NCBI GenBank assembly: GCA_016764835.1
Contig: JAESRD010000202.1
Location: forward strand, 1 to 6,336
Origin: Paracoccaceae bacterium
GTDB taxonomy: Bacteria > Pseudomonadota > Alphaproteobacteria > Rhodobacterales > Rhodobacteraceae
Direction: 5' to 3'
DNA length: 6,336 nucleotides
Shown here in pieces: positions 1 to 6,336 of this stretch. The notes under the pieces were generated by a model that was given only the letters and a program-made list of their open reading frames with translations, ran no database searches and was not told where the DNA came from. The number at the start of each line of letters is the position of its first letter. Position 1 is the stretch's first letter. The position numbers and the translations under genes were made by a program.

Positions 1-164
1 CCGGTGATATTCCTTCACCGTTAGAGCGCCCAACTGGCTGCGTGTTTCACACAAGATGTAGTGTGGCGATAGCGGGGCGCTGTAGCGCCGATATCCCGCA
101 ATTTGTCAATGTGAGCGACACGCATAGTGCCGCCTGCCATTTGGTTGAGGGGCGCGTATCATGA
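1..164 (+). CDS. C-terminal end of an ABC transporter ATP-binding protein, OppD/DppD type (partial)
   Basis: Only the last 53 codons are inside the window, read from base 3 to a TGA at 162-164; the start lies to the left. The visible peptide begins GDIPSPLERPTGC and matches the C-terminal extension that follows the nucleotide-binding domain in ATPases of oligopeptide/dipeptide/nickel importers (the oligo_HPY region). It carries four cysteines in the pattern C-x5-C-x7-C-x17-C, with the typical closing ACH. Such proteins pair with a second ATPase on the cytoplasmic face of the membrane to power uptake of peptides or similar solutes. The stop codon overlaps the ATG of the next gene (ATGA, 161-164), which suggests translational coupling and a 1:1 heterodimer. 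The family call is firm. OppD rather than DppD or another member, and the true substrate, cannot be decided from this tail. Confidence 0.88.
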   Translation, partial: GDIPSPLERPTGCVFHTRCSVAIAGRCSADIPQFVNVSDTHSAACHLVEGRVS

Positions 165-1174
165 ACAATACCCCTCTGATTGAGACCAAAGACCTGTCGG
201 TACATTACCCGTTGCGCGGCAAATTATTTGGACCACAGCCGGTGGTGCGGGCGGTTGAAAAGGTAAGTGTCAAAATCGCAGCGGGCAGTTTCTTTGGGCT
301 GGTTGGCGAGAGCGGATCTGGCAAGACAACCTTTGGCCGGGCGTTGCTGAGGGCCGCGCCTATTACTTATGGCACTATTAGGTATGATGATGGCGAAGTC
401 AGCTATGACCTTGAAAAAGTAGATAAAAATGACTTACGTGAGTATCGAAAACGGGCGCAGCTGATATTTCAAGACCCCTATGCGGCGCTGAGCCCGCGCA
501 TGACTGTGCGCGATATTATTGCAGAGCCACTACAGGTTATGGGGCTGACAAAGTCCCGCGAAGAAACCGATGCGCGTGTGCGCGAGATAGCTGAGAAATG
601 CAGGCTGAACCTAGAGCATTTGCGGCGGTTCCCGCATGCGTTTTCAGGTGGTCAACGGCAGCGAATATCTATTGCCCGGGCGCTGGTCTCTGCGCCTAAG
701 TTTATTGTTGCCGATGAAAGCGTGGCCGCCCTTGATGTGTCTATTCAGGCTGATGTGCTTAATCTGCTCAAGGCGATCCAACAAGATATGGGGCTGACGT
801 TTTTGTTTATCAGCCATGATCTGTCGGTGGTGGCGCATACTTGCGACCATGTGGCGGTGATGTATCTGGGCCGACTTGTTGAAACAGCGCCAACGCGCGC
901 GCTTTTTGCCCAGCCAAAGCACCCTTATACACGGGCCTTGCTTTCGGCTATTCCGTCGCTTGACCCTGATGATCGCGGCAATGCGCAGCGGCTGGAGGGC
1001 GAGATACCGTCGCCGACCAACCCGCCGCCGGGTTGCAAGTTTCAGACCCGGTGCCCGAATGCGGTTGATCATTGCAGGCAGGTTGAGCCGGTGCTTGAGC
1101 AAGCAGGTGACAACCATGAAGTGTCCTGCCACCGCTGGAAAGAACTGTTGGATCTAGGCGGTACACCCGCCTAG
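161..1174 (+). CDS. ABC transporter ATP-binding protein, OppF/DppF type (peptide/solute import)
   Basis: Complete 337-residue ATPase, the usual length for OppF/DppF proteins. Visible in order: Walker A GESGSGKT (residues 49-56), Q-loop with Q104 in FQDPYAALSPRMTV, signature FSGGQRQR (161-168), Walker B FIVADE (181-186, catalytic E186), D-loop ALD (190-192) and switch histidine H219 in FISHDLS. The peptide-importer C-terminal region follows: HPYTRALLSAIP, then GEIPSPTNPPPGC and four cysteines (C292, C298, C305, C323). It would hydrolyse ATP at the inner membrane together with the OppD-like partner encoded just upstream. The ATG at 161 overlaps the upstream stop by four bases and follows a GAGGGG ribosome site around 147-152, so this start is well supported. 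Small departures from the commonest sequence are FSGGQ for LSGGQ and DESVAALD for DEPVSALD; all catalytic residues are intact. The substrate (oligopeptide, dipeptide or other) is not readable from the ATPase alone. Confidence 0.95.
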   Translation: MNNTPLIETKDLSVHYPLRGKLFGPQPVVRAVEKVSVKIAAGSFFGLVGESGSGKTTFGRALLRAAPITYGTIRYDDGEVSYDLEKVDKNDLREYRKRAQLIFQDPYAALSPRMTVRDIIAEPLQVMGLTKSREETDARVREIAEKCRLNLEHLRRFPHAFSGGQRQRISIARALVSAPKFIVADESVAALDVSIQADVLNLLKAIQQDMGLTFLFISHDLSVVAHTCDHVAVMYLGRLVETAPTRALFAQPKHPYTRALLSAIPSLDPDDRGNAQRLEGEIPSPTNPPPGCKFQTRCPNAVDHCRQVEPVLEQAGDNHEVSCHRWKELLDLGGTPA

Positions 1175-1179
1175 ATTTA
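1152..1179. terminator. Hairpin terminator candidate between convergent operons, overlapping the transporter stop codon
   Basis: A perfect 10-bp stem (1152-1161 pairing with 1167-1176) closes on a 5-base loop TACAC. On the + strand it is followed by TTTA. The right arm contains the TAG stop of the OppF-like gene. The sequence CGCCTAGA recurs a third time at 1181-1188, so an alternative hairpin could form. The opposing gcvP gene stops at 1197, so this is the only place where either operon could end before running into the other. The U tract is short on the + side and absent on the - side. Intrinsic termination is therefore plausible for the transporter operon and weak for gcvP. Confidence 0.6.
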
Positions 1180-1196
1180 GCGCCTAGACCCGTCGC

Positions 1197-4034
1197 TTAT
1201 TCGGCTTCGTAATCTGACATTGGCGGGCAGGCGCAGATCAGGTTGCGGTCTCCCCAAACATTGTCGACCCGGTTCACTGGTGGCCAATATTTGTCGACCC
1301 TGAATGCGCCCGGAGGGAAGCAGCCAACTTCGCGTGAATAGGGCCGGTCCCAGTCCTTCACCAAGTCTTCCATTGTGTGTGGCGCGTTTTTAAGCGGGCT
1401 GTTTTCGGCCGGCATTTCGCCGCGCTCTATGGCCATTATCTCGGCATGGATGCCGAGCATGGCGTCGCAGAACCGGTCTAGCTCGGCCTTTGATTCTGAC
1501 TCCGTCGGCTCGATCATCAGCGTGCCAGTCACTGGCCAGCTCATTGTTGGCGCATGAAATCCACAATCCATCAGACGTTTGGCGATGTCATCTACGGTGA
1601 CATTGGCGCTTACGGCAAAGGGGCGGGTGTCGATGATACATTCATGTGCGACGCGGCCGGTTGGGCCTTTGTAGAGCACATCGAATGCCCCTGCGAGCCG
1701 GGTAGCGATGTAGTTGGCGTTGAGGATGGCGACGCGGGTGGCTTGGGTGAGCCCGTCTCCGCCCATCATCAGGCAATAAGCCCATGAAATTGGCAGCAGC
1801 GACGGCGAGCCGTAGGCGGCGGAGCTGACAGCGCCCGCGCCCGATGTTGGATCACCGGGCAGGTGCGGGATGAGATGGGCTTTGACACCGATCGGCCCCA
1901 TACCGGGGCCACCGCCGCCATGCGGAATGCAAAAGGTTTTGTGCAGGTTGAGATGCGAGACATCGCCGCCAACATCGCCGGGACGGGCGAGGCCGACCAT
2001 GGCGTTCATGTTTGCACCGTCAATATAGACTTGGCCGCCATTGTCATGCACGGTCTGGCAAACTTCGATCACGGTTTCTTCAAACACGCCGTGGGTTGAA
2101 GGATAGGTGATCATGCAGGCGGCGAGGTTGTCTTTGTGCGCGGCGACCTTGGCCTTGAAATCGTCGAGATCAATATCGCCGTTGACGGCAGATTTGACAG
2201 GCACGACTTTCCAACCGACCATGGTGGCTGAGGCCGGGTTGGTGCCATGCGCCGACATTGGGATCAGGCAGATATTGCGGTTATCATCGCCATTTGCGCG
2301 GTGGTAACCGGCAATGGATAACAGCCCGGCATATTCGCCCTGCGCGCCTGAATTGGGCTGCATTGAGATGGCGGCATAGCCGGTTATGTCGCAAAGTTTG
2401 GCCGAGAGATCGGTGATCATTTCGGCGTAACCTTCGGCTTGGTCCTTTGGCACATAGGGGTGCAGGAGCGCGAATTCGTCCCATGTGATCGGCATCATCT
2501 CGGCAGCAGAGTTGAGCTTCATTGTGCAGGAACCAAGCGGGATCATGGCCCGGTCGAGCGCCAGATCACGGTCGGCGAGACGGCGCATATAGCGGACCAT
2601 TTCGGTCTCGGCCCGGTTCATGTGAAACACGGGGTGAGTTAGGTACTCGGTGTTGCGCAACAGGGCGTCTGGCATGCGGTATTCGGCCGTTTGGTCGGTA
2701 TCGCGGTCAGATATGCCAAAGGCGCGCCAGACTTGACGGATCGTGGCTTGGCGGGTGCGCTCGTCAATGGTGATGCCGACTTTGGTGCTGCCGACGCGGC
2801 GCAGGTTAATGCCTTCATCAACGGCCGATTTCATGACTGCTGCTTGCAGGGGGCCGACATCAATTGTGATCGTGTCGAAGAAATGTGTGGGCTCGATGGT
2901 GAAACCGGCTTCTTCTAGGCCGCGGGCAAGGCGCACTGTTTTGCGGTGGATGCGTTGGGCGATGGCTTTTAGGCCTTCGGGGCCGTGGAAAACCGCGTAA
3001 AATCCCGCCATTACCGCCAGTAGGGCTTGGGCGGTACAAACATTGGATGTGGCCTTTTCGCGGCGTATATGTTGCTCGCGGGTTTGCAGGCTAAGCCGGT
3101 AAGCGCGGTTGCCGTGGCTGTCGATTGAGACACCGACGAGCCGCCCGGGCATGGAACGGGCATAGCTCTTTTTGGTGGCCATATAGGCGGCATGCGGGCC
3201 GCCATATGCCATGGGCACGCCAAAACGCTGGGTGGTGCCGACGGCAATATCGGCACCCATAGCACCCGGTTCCTTGAGCAGGGTCAGGGCCAGCGGGTCG
3301 GCGGTGATAATGCCGATTGCTTTGTGCTCGTGCAGCTGGGCGATAGGGGCGGTGAAATCGCGCAGATGGCCGTTGGTGCCGGGATACTGGAAGATTGCGC
3401 CGAACACCGATGCCGCGTTGAGACTATCGGGATTGGCGATGATGAGCTTTATGCCGAGGGGGGCTGCACGGGTTTTCATGACCGCAATGTTCTGCGGGTG
3501 GCAGTTTTCATCAATGAAAAAGGCCGTGGCTTTGGATTTGCCAACACGTTTTGCCATGGTCATGGCTTCGGCGCAGGCGGTGGCCTCGTCGAGCAAGGAA
3601 GCATTGGCAATCTCTAGGCCGGTGAGGTCAGAGACCATGGTTTGGAAGTTGAGCAGGGCCTCAAGGCGGCCTTGGCTGATCTCAGGCTGATAGGGGGTGT
3701 AGGCGGTGTACCACGCTGGGTTCTCTAAGATATTGCGCTGAATGGCGGGCGGGGTAACGGTGCCATGAAAGCCTTGGCCGATTAGCGATGTCAGCACTTT
3801 GTTTTTGGCCGCGACGGTTTTCATATGGTGCAAAAGCGCGCGCTCAGACATTGGTTTGCCAAAGTCGAGCGGGGTTTTGATGCGGATTGCGGGCGGCAAA
3901 GTATCATCAATGAGCGCGTCCAGGTCTTTGGCGCCGACGGCTTTAAGCATCTCGGCCATTTCGGCGGGAGAGGGACCAATATGACGGCGATTTGCGAAGT
4001 CATATGGCAGGTATTCTGTCGGGGTAAAGGTCAT
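1197..4034 (-). CDS. gcvP: Glycine dehydrogenase (aminomethyl-transferring), glycine cleavage system P-protein
   Basis: Single-chain P-protein of 945 residues, close to the usual 950-960, so not the split gcvPA/gcvPB form. It uses pyridoxal phosphate to decarboxylate glycine and passes the aminomethyl group to the lipoyl arm of GcvH. Visible blocks, numbered from the start chosen here: HIGPS near residue 18; [20 protein letters not shown] from 89; [10 protein letters not shown] about 149-158; [14 protein letters not shown] about 271-284; GSCTMKLN 501-508; HGTNPASA 596-603; DGANMNA 672-678. The PLP site [16 protein letters not shown] follows, with Schiff-base lysine K699, and the usual tail [15 protein letters not shown] closes the protein. 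The frame is open to an ATG at 4082, but that start would overlap gcvH by 32 bases. The ATG at 4034 has a GGAG site 7 bases upstream, lies 16 bases after the gcvH stop, and begins [16 protein letters not shown] as in relatives. It is last in the gcvT-gcvH-gcvP operon and under the upstream glycine riboswitch. No key residue is missing. Confidence 0.98.
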   Translation of the reverse strand: MTFTPTEYLPYDFANRRHIGPSPAEMAEMLKAVGAKDLDALIDDTLPPAIRIKTPLDFGKPMSERALLHHMKTVAAKNKVLTSLIGQGFHGTVTPPAIQRNILENPAWYTAYTPYQPEISQGRLEALLNFQTMVSDLTGLEIANASLLDEATACAEAMTMAKRVGKSKATAFFIDENCHPQNIAVMKTRAAPLGIKLIIANPDSLNAASVFGAIFQYPGTNGHLRDFTAPIAQLHEHKAIGIITADPLALTLLKEPGAMGADIAVGTTQRFGVPMAYGGPHAAYMATKKSYARSMPGRLVGVSIDSHGNRAYRLSLQTREQHIRREKATSNVCTAQALLAVMAGFYAVFHGPEGLKAIAQRIHRKTVRLARGLEEAGFTIEPTHFFDTITIDVGPLQAAVMKSAVDEGINLRRVGSTKVGITIDERTRQATIRQVWRAFGISDRDTDQTAEYRMPDALLRNTEYLTHPVFHMNRAETEMVRYMRRLADRDLALDRAMIPLGSCTMKLNSAAEMMPITWDEFALLHPYVPKDQAEGYAEMITDLSAKLCDITGYAAISMQPNSGAQGEYAGLLSIAGYHRANGDDNRNICLIPMSAHGTNPASATMVGWKVVPVKSAVNGDIDLDDFKAKVAAHKDNLAACMITYPSTHGVFEETVIEVCQTVHDNGGQVYIDGANMNAMVGLARPGDVGGDVSHLNLHKTFCIPHGGGGPGMGPIGVKAHLIPHLPGDPTSGAGAVSSAAYGSPSLLPISWAYCLMMGGDGLTQATRVAILNANYIATRLAGAFDVLYKGPTGRVAHECIIDTRPFAVSANVTVDDIAKRLMDCGFHAPTMSWPVTGTLMIEPTESESKAELDRFCDAMLGIHAEIMAIERGEMPAENSPLKNAPHTMEDLVKDWDRPYSREVGCFPPGAFRVDKYWPPVNRVDNVWGDRNLICACPPMSDYEAE

Positions 4035-4041
4035 GTGCGCG

Positions 4042-4045
4042 CTCC
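4042..4045 (-). promoter_or_regulatory. Ribosome binding site deciding the gcvP start
   Basis: On the minus strand TTGGAG ends at 4042 and is followed by a 7-base spacer and then the ATG at 4034-4032. It lies wholly in the 16-base gap after the gcvH stop (TGA, 4053-4051). This favours 4034 over the longer frame starting at 4082, which would begin inside gcvH. Confidence 0.8.
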
Positions 4046-4050
4046 AATAA

Positions 4051-4410
4051 TCAGCCGATAAATTCTTTGTAGGCAGCTTCATCCATCAGCTCATCAAGCT
4101 GAACTGCCTTGCTGGGCTTGATTTTGAAGAACCAGCCAGCGCCGGTTGCATCTTCGTTTGCGAGGCCGGGATTATCGGCCAGCGCGTCATTAATGGCGGT
4201 GATTGTGCCGTCGATTGGCGCCGAAATATCGGAGGCGGCTTTGACGCTCTCGATCACCACGACCTCGTCGCCTTGCGCGACATCTGCGCCGATTTCGGGC
4301 AGCTCGATGAAAACAATATCGCCGAGTTGGTTGGTTGCATGTTCGGTGATGCCAACGGTGATTGTGCCGTCTTCATCCTTTAGCCATTCGTGTTCTTGCG
4401 TGAATTTCAT
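4051..4410 (-). CDS. gcvH: Glycine cleavage system H-protein (lipoyl carrier)
   Basis: Small acidic carrier protein of 119 residues, slightly shorter than the roughly 125-130 of enterobacterial GcvH but normal for the family. Its lipoylated swinging arm shuttles the aminomethyl intermediate between P- and T-proteins and delivers the reduced lipoate to dihydrolipoyl dehydrogenase. The N terminus [10 protein letters not shown] and the block [22 protein letters not shown] (about 20-41) are characteristic. The lipoyl site [16 protein letters not shown] places the modified lysine at K57. The end [11 protein letters not shown] is also typical. Start at 4410: GGGAG lies 7 bases upstream. The gap to the gcvT stop is 14 bases, consistent with one transcript and close coupling. 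The protein needs lipoylation by enzymes encoded elsewhere. Confidence 0.98.
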   Translation of the reverse strand: MKFTQEHEWLKDEDGTITVGITEHATNQLGDIVFIELPEIGADVAQGDEVVVIESVKAASDISAPIDGTITAINDALADNPGLANEDATGAGWFFKIKPSKAVQLDELMDEAAYKEFIG

Positions 4411-4424
4411 GATTTTTCTCCCAG

Positions 4425-5552
4425 TTATTTTCTTTTGAACATTGCCGGTGTGAATGGCAGGGTTGTGACGCTCAGCGGCAGCCGTTTGCCGCGTAATTCG
4501 CCGTAGATTACGGTGCCCGCTTGGGCATAGCCGGAGGCGATATAGCCCATGGCGACAGGGTGGCCGACGCTTGGGCCGAAGCCGCCAGAGGTGATTGTGC
4601 CAATGGAGGTCTCGGCTTGTTCGGAGGCGAAAAGCACGATGCCTTCGCGCATGGGCGCGCGGCCTGCGGGCTGTAACCCGACGCGTTTGCGGGCCGCGCC
4701 ATTGGCCAATTCGCGCAAAATACGCGCCGCGCCGGGGAAGCCACCGGCGCGCTCACCGCCCGCGCGCCGTATTGTTTGGATTGCCCAGTTTAGCCCGGCC
4801 TCGGACGGGCTTGTGGCCGGGTCAATGTCATGGCCGTAGAGGCACAGGCCAGCCTCTAGGCGCAGCGAGTCGCGCGCGCCTAGGCCGATTGGCGCCACAT
4901 CGGGGTGGGCCAAGAGGGCGCGGGCGAGCTTTTCAGCTGAGGCGGTGGGGACGGATATCTCGTAGCCATCTTCGCCGGTATAGCCTGAGCGCGAGACCCA
5001 ACATTCGGCCCCATCAAGGGTCAGAGTGAACACGTCCATAAACATCATATCGGCAGCACGGGGGTCCATTGCCGCGAGAACACCTTCGGCGGCGGGGCCT
5101 TGAAGGGCTAAGAGGGCGCGGTCGGTTATTTCAGTCACGGTGCAGCCCGGCTCAAGCTTCGCTTTTAGGCGGGCGATGTCGGCGTCTTTACAGGCCGCAT
5201 TCACAACCACAAAAACATGATCGCCCCGGTTGGCCAGCATCAGGTCATCTTCAATACCGCCCGCATCATTGGTGAAGAACCCGTAGCGCTGACGGTTCAG
5301 CCCCAGCCCGGCAATATTGACTGGGATGAGCGCCTCAAGCGCTAGGGCGGCGGCCTCATAGCTGGAGTTTGTGACCCGGACTTGGCCCATATGGCTGACA
5401 TCAAACAGCCCGGCTTTGGCGCGGGTATGCAGGTGCTCTTTGAGCACGCCGAGCGGATACTGAACCGGCATATCATAGCCCGCAAACGGCACCATTTTGG
5501 CGTCCAGCTCAAGATGCAATGCGTGCAGCGGCGTGTGTTTAGGTTCAGACAT
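4425..5552 (-). CDS. gcvT: Aminomethyltransferase, glycine cleavage system T-protein
   Basis: Complete 375-residue T-protein, normal length. It takes the aminomethyl group from GcvH and forms 5,10-methylenetetrahydrofolate plus ammonia in the cytoplasm. The N-terminal folate-binding domain shows TPLHALH (7-13), KMVPFAGYDMPVQYPLGV (19-36), GLFDVSHMGQ (48-57) and GGIEDDLML (98-106). D102 there corresponds to the essential folate-contacting aspartate of the family. Also visible are QGPAA (151-155), SRSGYTGEDGYEIS (187-200) and RLEAGLCLYGHDID (231-244). The C-terminal barrel domain begins near RKRVGLQPAGRAPMREG (288-304) and includes TSGGFGPSVG (321-330). The start at 5552 fits the family N terminus and has GGGG at 5564-5561, 8 bases upstream, a moderate ribosome site. 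It is first gene of the operon, about 250 bases downstream of the predicted transcription start and directly behind the glycine riboswitch. Confidence 0.98.
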   Translation of the reverse strand: MSEPKHTPLHALHLELDAKMVPFAGYDMPVQYPLGVLKEHLHTRAKAGLFDVSHMGQVRVTNSSYEAAALALEALIPVNIAGLGLNRQRYGFFTNDAGGIEDDLMLANRGDHVFVVVNAACKDADIARLKAKLEPGCTVTEITDRALLALQGPAAEGVLAAMDPRAADMMFMDVFTLTLDGAECWVSRSGYTGEDGYEISVPTASAEKLARALLAHPDVAPIGLGARDSLRLEAGLCLYGHDIDPATSPSEAGLNWAIQTIRRAGGERAGGFPGAARILRELANGAARKRVGLQPAGRAPMREGIVLFASEQAETSIGTITSGGFGPSVGHPVAMGYIASGYAQAGTVIYGELRGKRLPLSVTTLPFTPAMFKRK

Positions 5553-5588
5553 GGTTCAAGCCCCAATAGTTTGACCGATCTGATTTGT

Positions 5589-5644
5589 AAAAAACCACCC
5601 GGCACCACATGAAACACAAAGCCAAAAGCTTTGCGTGTGATGCC
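5589..5644 (-). terminator. Riboswitch expression platform: long hairpin and U6 tract before gcvT
   Basis: Immediately after the P1 helix of aptamer II the leader can fold into a long hairpin. An outer 8-bp stem (5644-5637 with 5608-5601, one G-U pair) and an inner 9-bp stem (5636-5628 with 5622-5614, one G-U pair) enclose a UUUUG loop. A 5-base bulge (5613-5609) sits on the 3' side. Six U's follow at 5594-5589, but six bases (GGGUGG) separate them from the stem, which is unusual for an intrinsic terminator. In known tandem glycine riboswitches the platform commonly lets glycine turn gcv expression on. That direction is inferred here, not shown by the sequence. Confidence 0.5.
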
Positions 5645-5800
5645 CCCTCTGTCCCTTTGCCTGAGATCGCTATCCCTTCGGCAGACGCATGCAGCGCCAT
5701 TCTCCAGAGTTTTAGGTCGGTACAATCGGTCCTATTGGCCTGAGAGTTTCCGGGGCGGTTGCTCCTTCGGCACCAGATAAACTGGTTCTCCCGATGTATC
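5645..5800 (-). promoter_or_regulatory. Tandem glycine riboswitch (two aptamers) controlling gcvT-gcvH-gcvP
   Basis: Read on the minus strand, two glycine aptamers follow each other. Aptamer I (about 5798-5721) has GGGAGA, a perfect 5-bp hairpin ACCAG/CTGGT with a 5-base loop (5786-5772), GCCGAAGGAGCAA, AAACTCTCAGG and AGGACC. Its P1 can form between UACAUCG (5798-5792) and CGAUUGUA (5728-5721) with one bulged base. A linker of about ten bases follows (5720-5711). Aptamer II (about 5710-5647) has ACTCTGGAGA, GCCGAAGGGATA, ATCTCAGGC and GGGACAGAG; CUCU at 5709-5706 pairs with AGAG at 5650-5647. These conserved blocks are those of the glycine-binding riboswitch family, and its place before a gcv operon is the classical one. 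Each aptamer binds one glycine; the RNA senses free glycine and adjusts expression of the cleavage genes. Confidence 0.96.
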
Positions 5801-5807
5801 AGAATCG

Positions 5808-5836
5808 ATTGTATGTAGGACGGCCGAAAATTGCAA
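5808..5836 (-). promoter_or_regulatory. Sigma70-type promoter of the gcv operon
   Basis: On the minus strand a -35 candidate TTGCAA (5836-5831, 4 of 6 to TTGACA) and a -10 candidate TACAAT (5813-5808, 5 of 6 to TATAAT) are separated by exactly 17 bases. Transcription would start near 5800, just before the first strand of aptamer I P1 at 5798. Agreement between promoter spacing and the riboswitch boundary makes the call better than either alone. No operator for a protein regulator was recognised. Confidence 0.7.
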
Positions 5837-5936
5837 CGGGTGGCTTAGGAGCGCGCCGCCGTATTCATTTTGAGATATCTTCCTGTCGCGCCGCAGACCC
5901 GACCAAAAACAGTATTTTAAGATCATGAGAGCGGCA

Positions 5937-6016
5937 ATAATGAGTTTGGGCGACAGATTATCACATCTGGTAGATGAGGCTTCGTGCGACAGCTCACTTC
6001 TGCCCTAACTCATTAT
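5937..6016. repeat. 80-bp segment bounded by 15-bp imperfect inverted repeats
   Basis: The left arm (5937-5951, ATAATGAGTTTGGGC) is the reverse complement of the right arm (6002-6016) with one mismatch. The 50 bases between can form a small hairpin CAGAT/ATCTG (5954-5958 with 5965-5969) and a weaker TGAG/CTCA pairing (5975-5978 with 5993-5996), giving a cloverleaf-like outline. There is no U tract, so it is not an ordinary intrinsic terminator, and I found no obvious target-site duplication at the edges. It may be a small palindromic or miniature transposable repeat, the end of an insertion element, or a structured RNA. The sequence alone does not decide. Confidence 0.5.
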
Positions 6017-6336
6017 GGAGCTAACCAAACGGGGTCAGATGGCCGCTGATGGTTGGTTGACGAGCGACCAAAACACAGGCGGCATCAGTGTGTTGGTGGA
6101 GCATTTTCGCTGGGCACTGGATATCTTTGAATAACGGGTGAAGTTGTAGGAGCATGTATCTGATCTGGAAGCTAGGATTGGCATTTTTGCCTTTGGTTTG
6201 GCGCTGGTGGATCGGGAGTATCCGAAACTCTGTGTATGGCCGTTCAGCCCATGCGGTTAAAACGGGTCATCTGTTGAACCGTTCTGGGTAAAGGATAGCG
6301 AACTGATTGCGTGCGGCAACCCATTCCCTGACGCAC
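6017..6336. other. Region without a recognisable gene; possible decayed coding sequence
   Basis: I see no convincing gene in these roughly 320 bases. One + strand frame reads a 39-codon stretch from an ATG at 6015 (inside the inverted-repeat arm) to TAA at 6132. In the same phase it continues through TAG at 6147 and TAA at 6258 to the right edge, with protein-like stretches such as SDLEARIGIFAFGLALVDRE. A second short frame, 6154-6291 (45 codons, hydrophobic start MYLIWKLGLAFLPLVW), has AGGAG only one base before its ATG, too close for a good ribosome site. On the minus strand a 25-codon frame enters from the right edge and ends with TAA at 6259-6257 (last residues TQNGSTDDPF); it could be the end of a gene lying outside the window. 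None matches a family I recognise. Interrupted frames beside an inverted repeat would fit a degraded gene or insertion sequence, but that is inference. Confidence 0.35.

Noticed and set aside
644..1132. 162-codon - strand frame opposite the OppF-like ATPase
   Set aside because: The sense strand carries every ABC ATPase motif in order. The antisense frame is rich in Arg and His and has no family features.
3192..3690. Open frames of about 140-160 codons on the + strand opposite gcvP
   Set aside because: They lie wholly antisense to the well-conserved gcvP coding sequence and show no recognisable domain. Long antisense frames are expected in codon-biased, GC-rich genes.
4595..5029. 144-codon + strand frame opposite gcvT
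   Set aside because: Antisense shadow of gcvT, arginine-rich as expected from the complement of GC-rich codons, with no domain or good ribosome site.
5342..5725. 127-codon - strand frame spanning riboswitch aptamer II and the gcvT start
   Set aside because: It is out of phase with gcvT and overlaps structured riboswitch RNA. GcvT in the other phase has full family similarity.
5806..5813. Second possible 5' strand for aptamer I P1 (UACAAUCG, perfectly complementary to 5728-5721), suggesting a strand-swapping switch
   Set aside because: These bases contain the predicted -10 element, so they would lie upstream of the transcription start and not be in the RNA. Transcription start mapping upstream would revive the idea.
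5732..5926. 64-codon - strand frame running from an ATG at 5926 through the promoter into the riboswitch
   Set aside because: Its last third is the conserved aptamer I RNA and its middle is the predicted promoter. There is no protein-family resemblance, so the frame is accidental.
6154..6291. 45-codon + strand frame with a hydrophobic N terminus and an AGGAG nearby, a possible small membrane protein
   Set aside because: AGGAG is only one base before the ATG, too close to work well. The frame is short and has no recognisable family or promoter.

Overview
The window looks like a piece of an alphaproteobacterial chromosome, probably from the Rhodobacterales or a close relative. This rests on the style of the GcvT, GcvH and GcvP proteins, the gcvT-gcvH-gcvP order with an unsplit gcvP, and the moderately high GC. 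The assignment is recognition from memory, not a database match.

Left part (1-1174, + strand): the tail of one ABC transporter ATPase of the oligopeptide/dipeptide (OppD/DppD) type overlaps by four bases, through an ATGA junction, the start of a complete second ATPase of the OppF/DppF type. They are the end of a peptide- or solute-import operon whose permease and binding-protein genes would lie to the left, outside the window.

Middle (1197-5552, - strand): a complete glycine cleavage operon in the order gcvT (T-protein), gcvH (lipoyl carrier H-protein), gcvP (PLP-dependent P-protein). Gaps are only 14 and 16 bases and the genes are surely co-transcribed. P decarboxylates glycine and loads the aminomethyl group on the lipoyl arm of H. 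T then transfers the one-carbon unit to tetrahydrofolate and releases ammonia. The fourth component, the dihydrolipoyl dehydrogenase, is not in the window. The peptide-import and glycine-cleavage operons converge with only 22 bases between stop codons. A perfect 10-bp hairpin overlapping the transporter stop codon sits there.

Regulatory leader (about 5553-5836, - strand): a sigma70-like promoter fires straight into a tandem two-aptamer glycine riboswitch. An expression platform with a long hairpin and a U6 tract follows, then the gcvT ribosome binding site. This links gcv expression to free glycine.

Right end (about 5840-6336): no gene that I can recognise. It holds an 80-bp stretch bounded by 15-bp imperfect inverted repeats and a string of short, stop-interrupted reading frames that may be decayed coding or mobile DNA. 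Apart from that, the window is ordinary metabolism and its control. I see no convincing undescribed system. The riboswitch expression platform and the right-hand inverted repeat are the parts most worth a second look.
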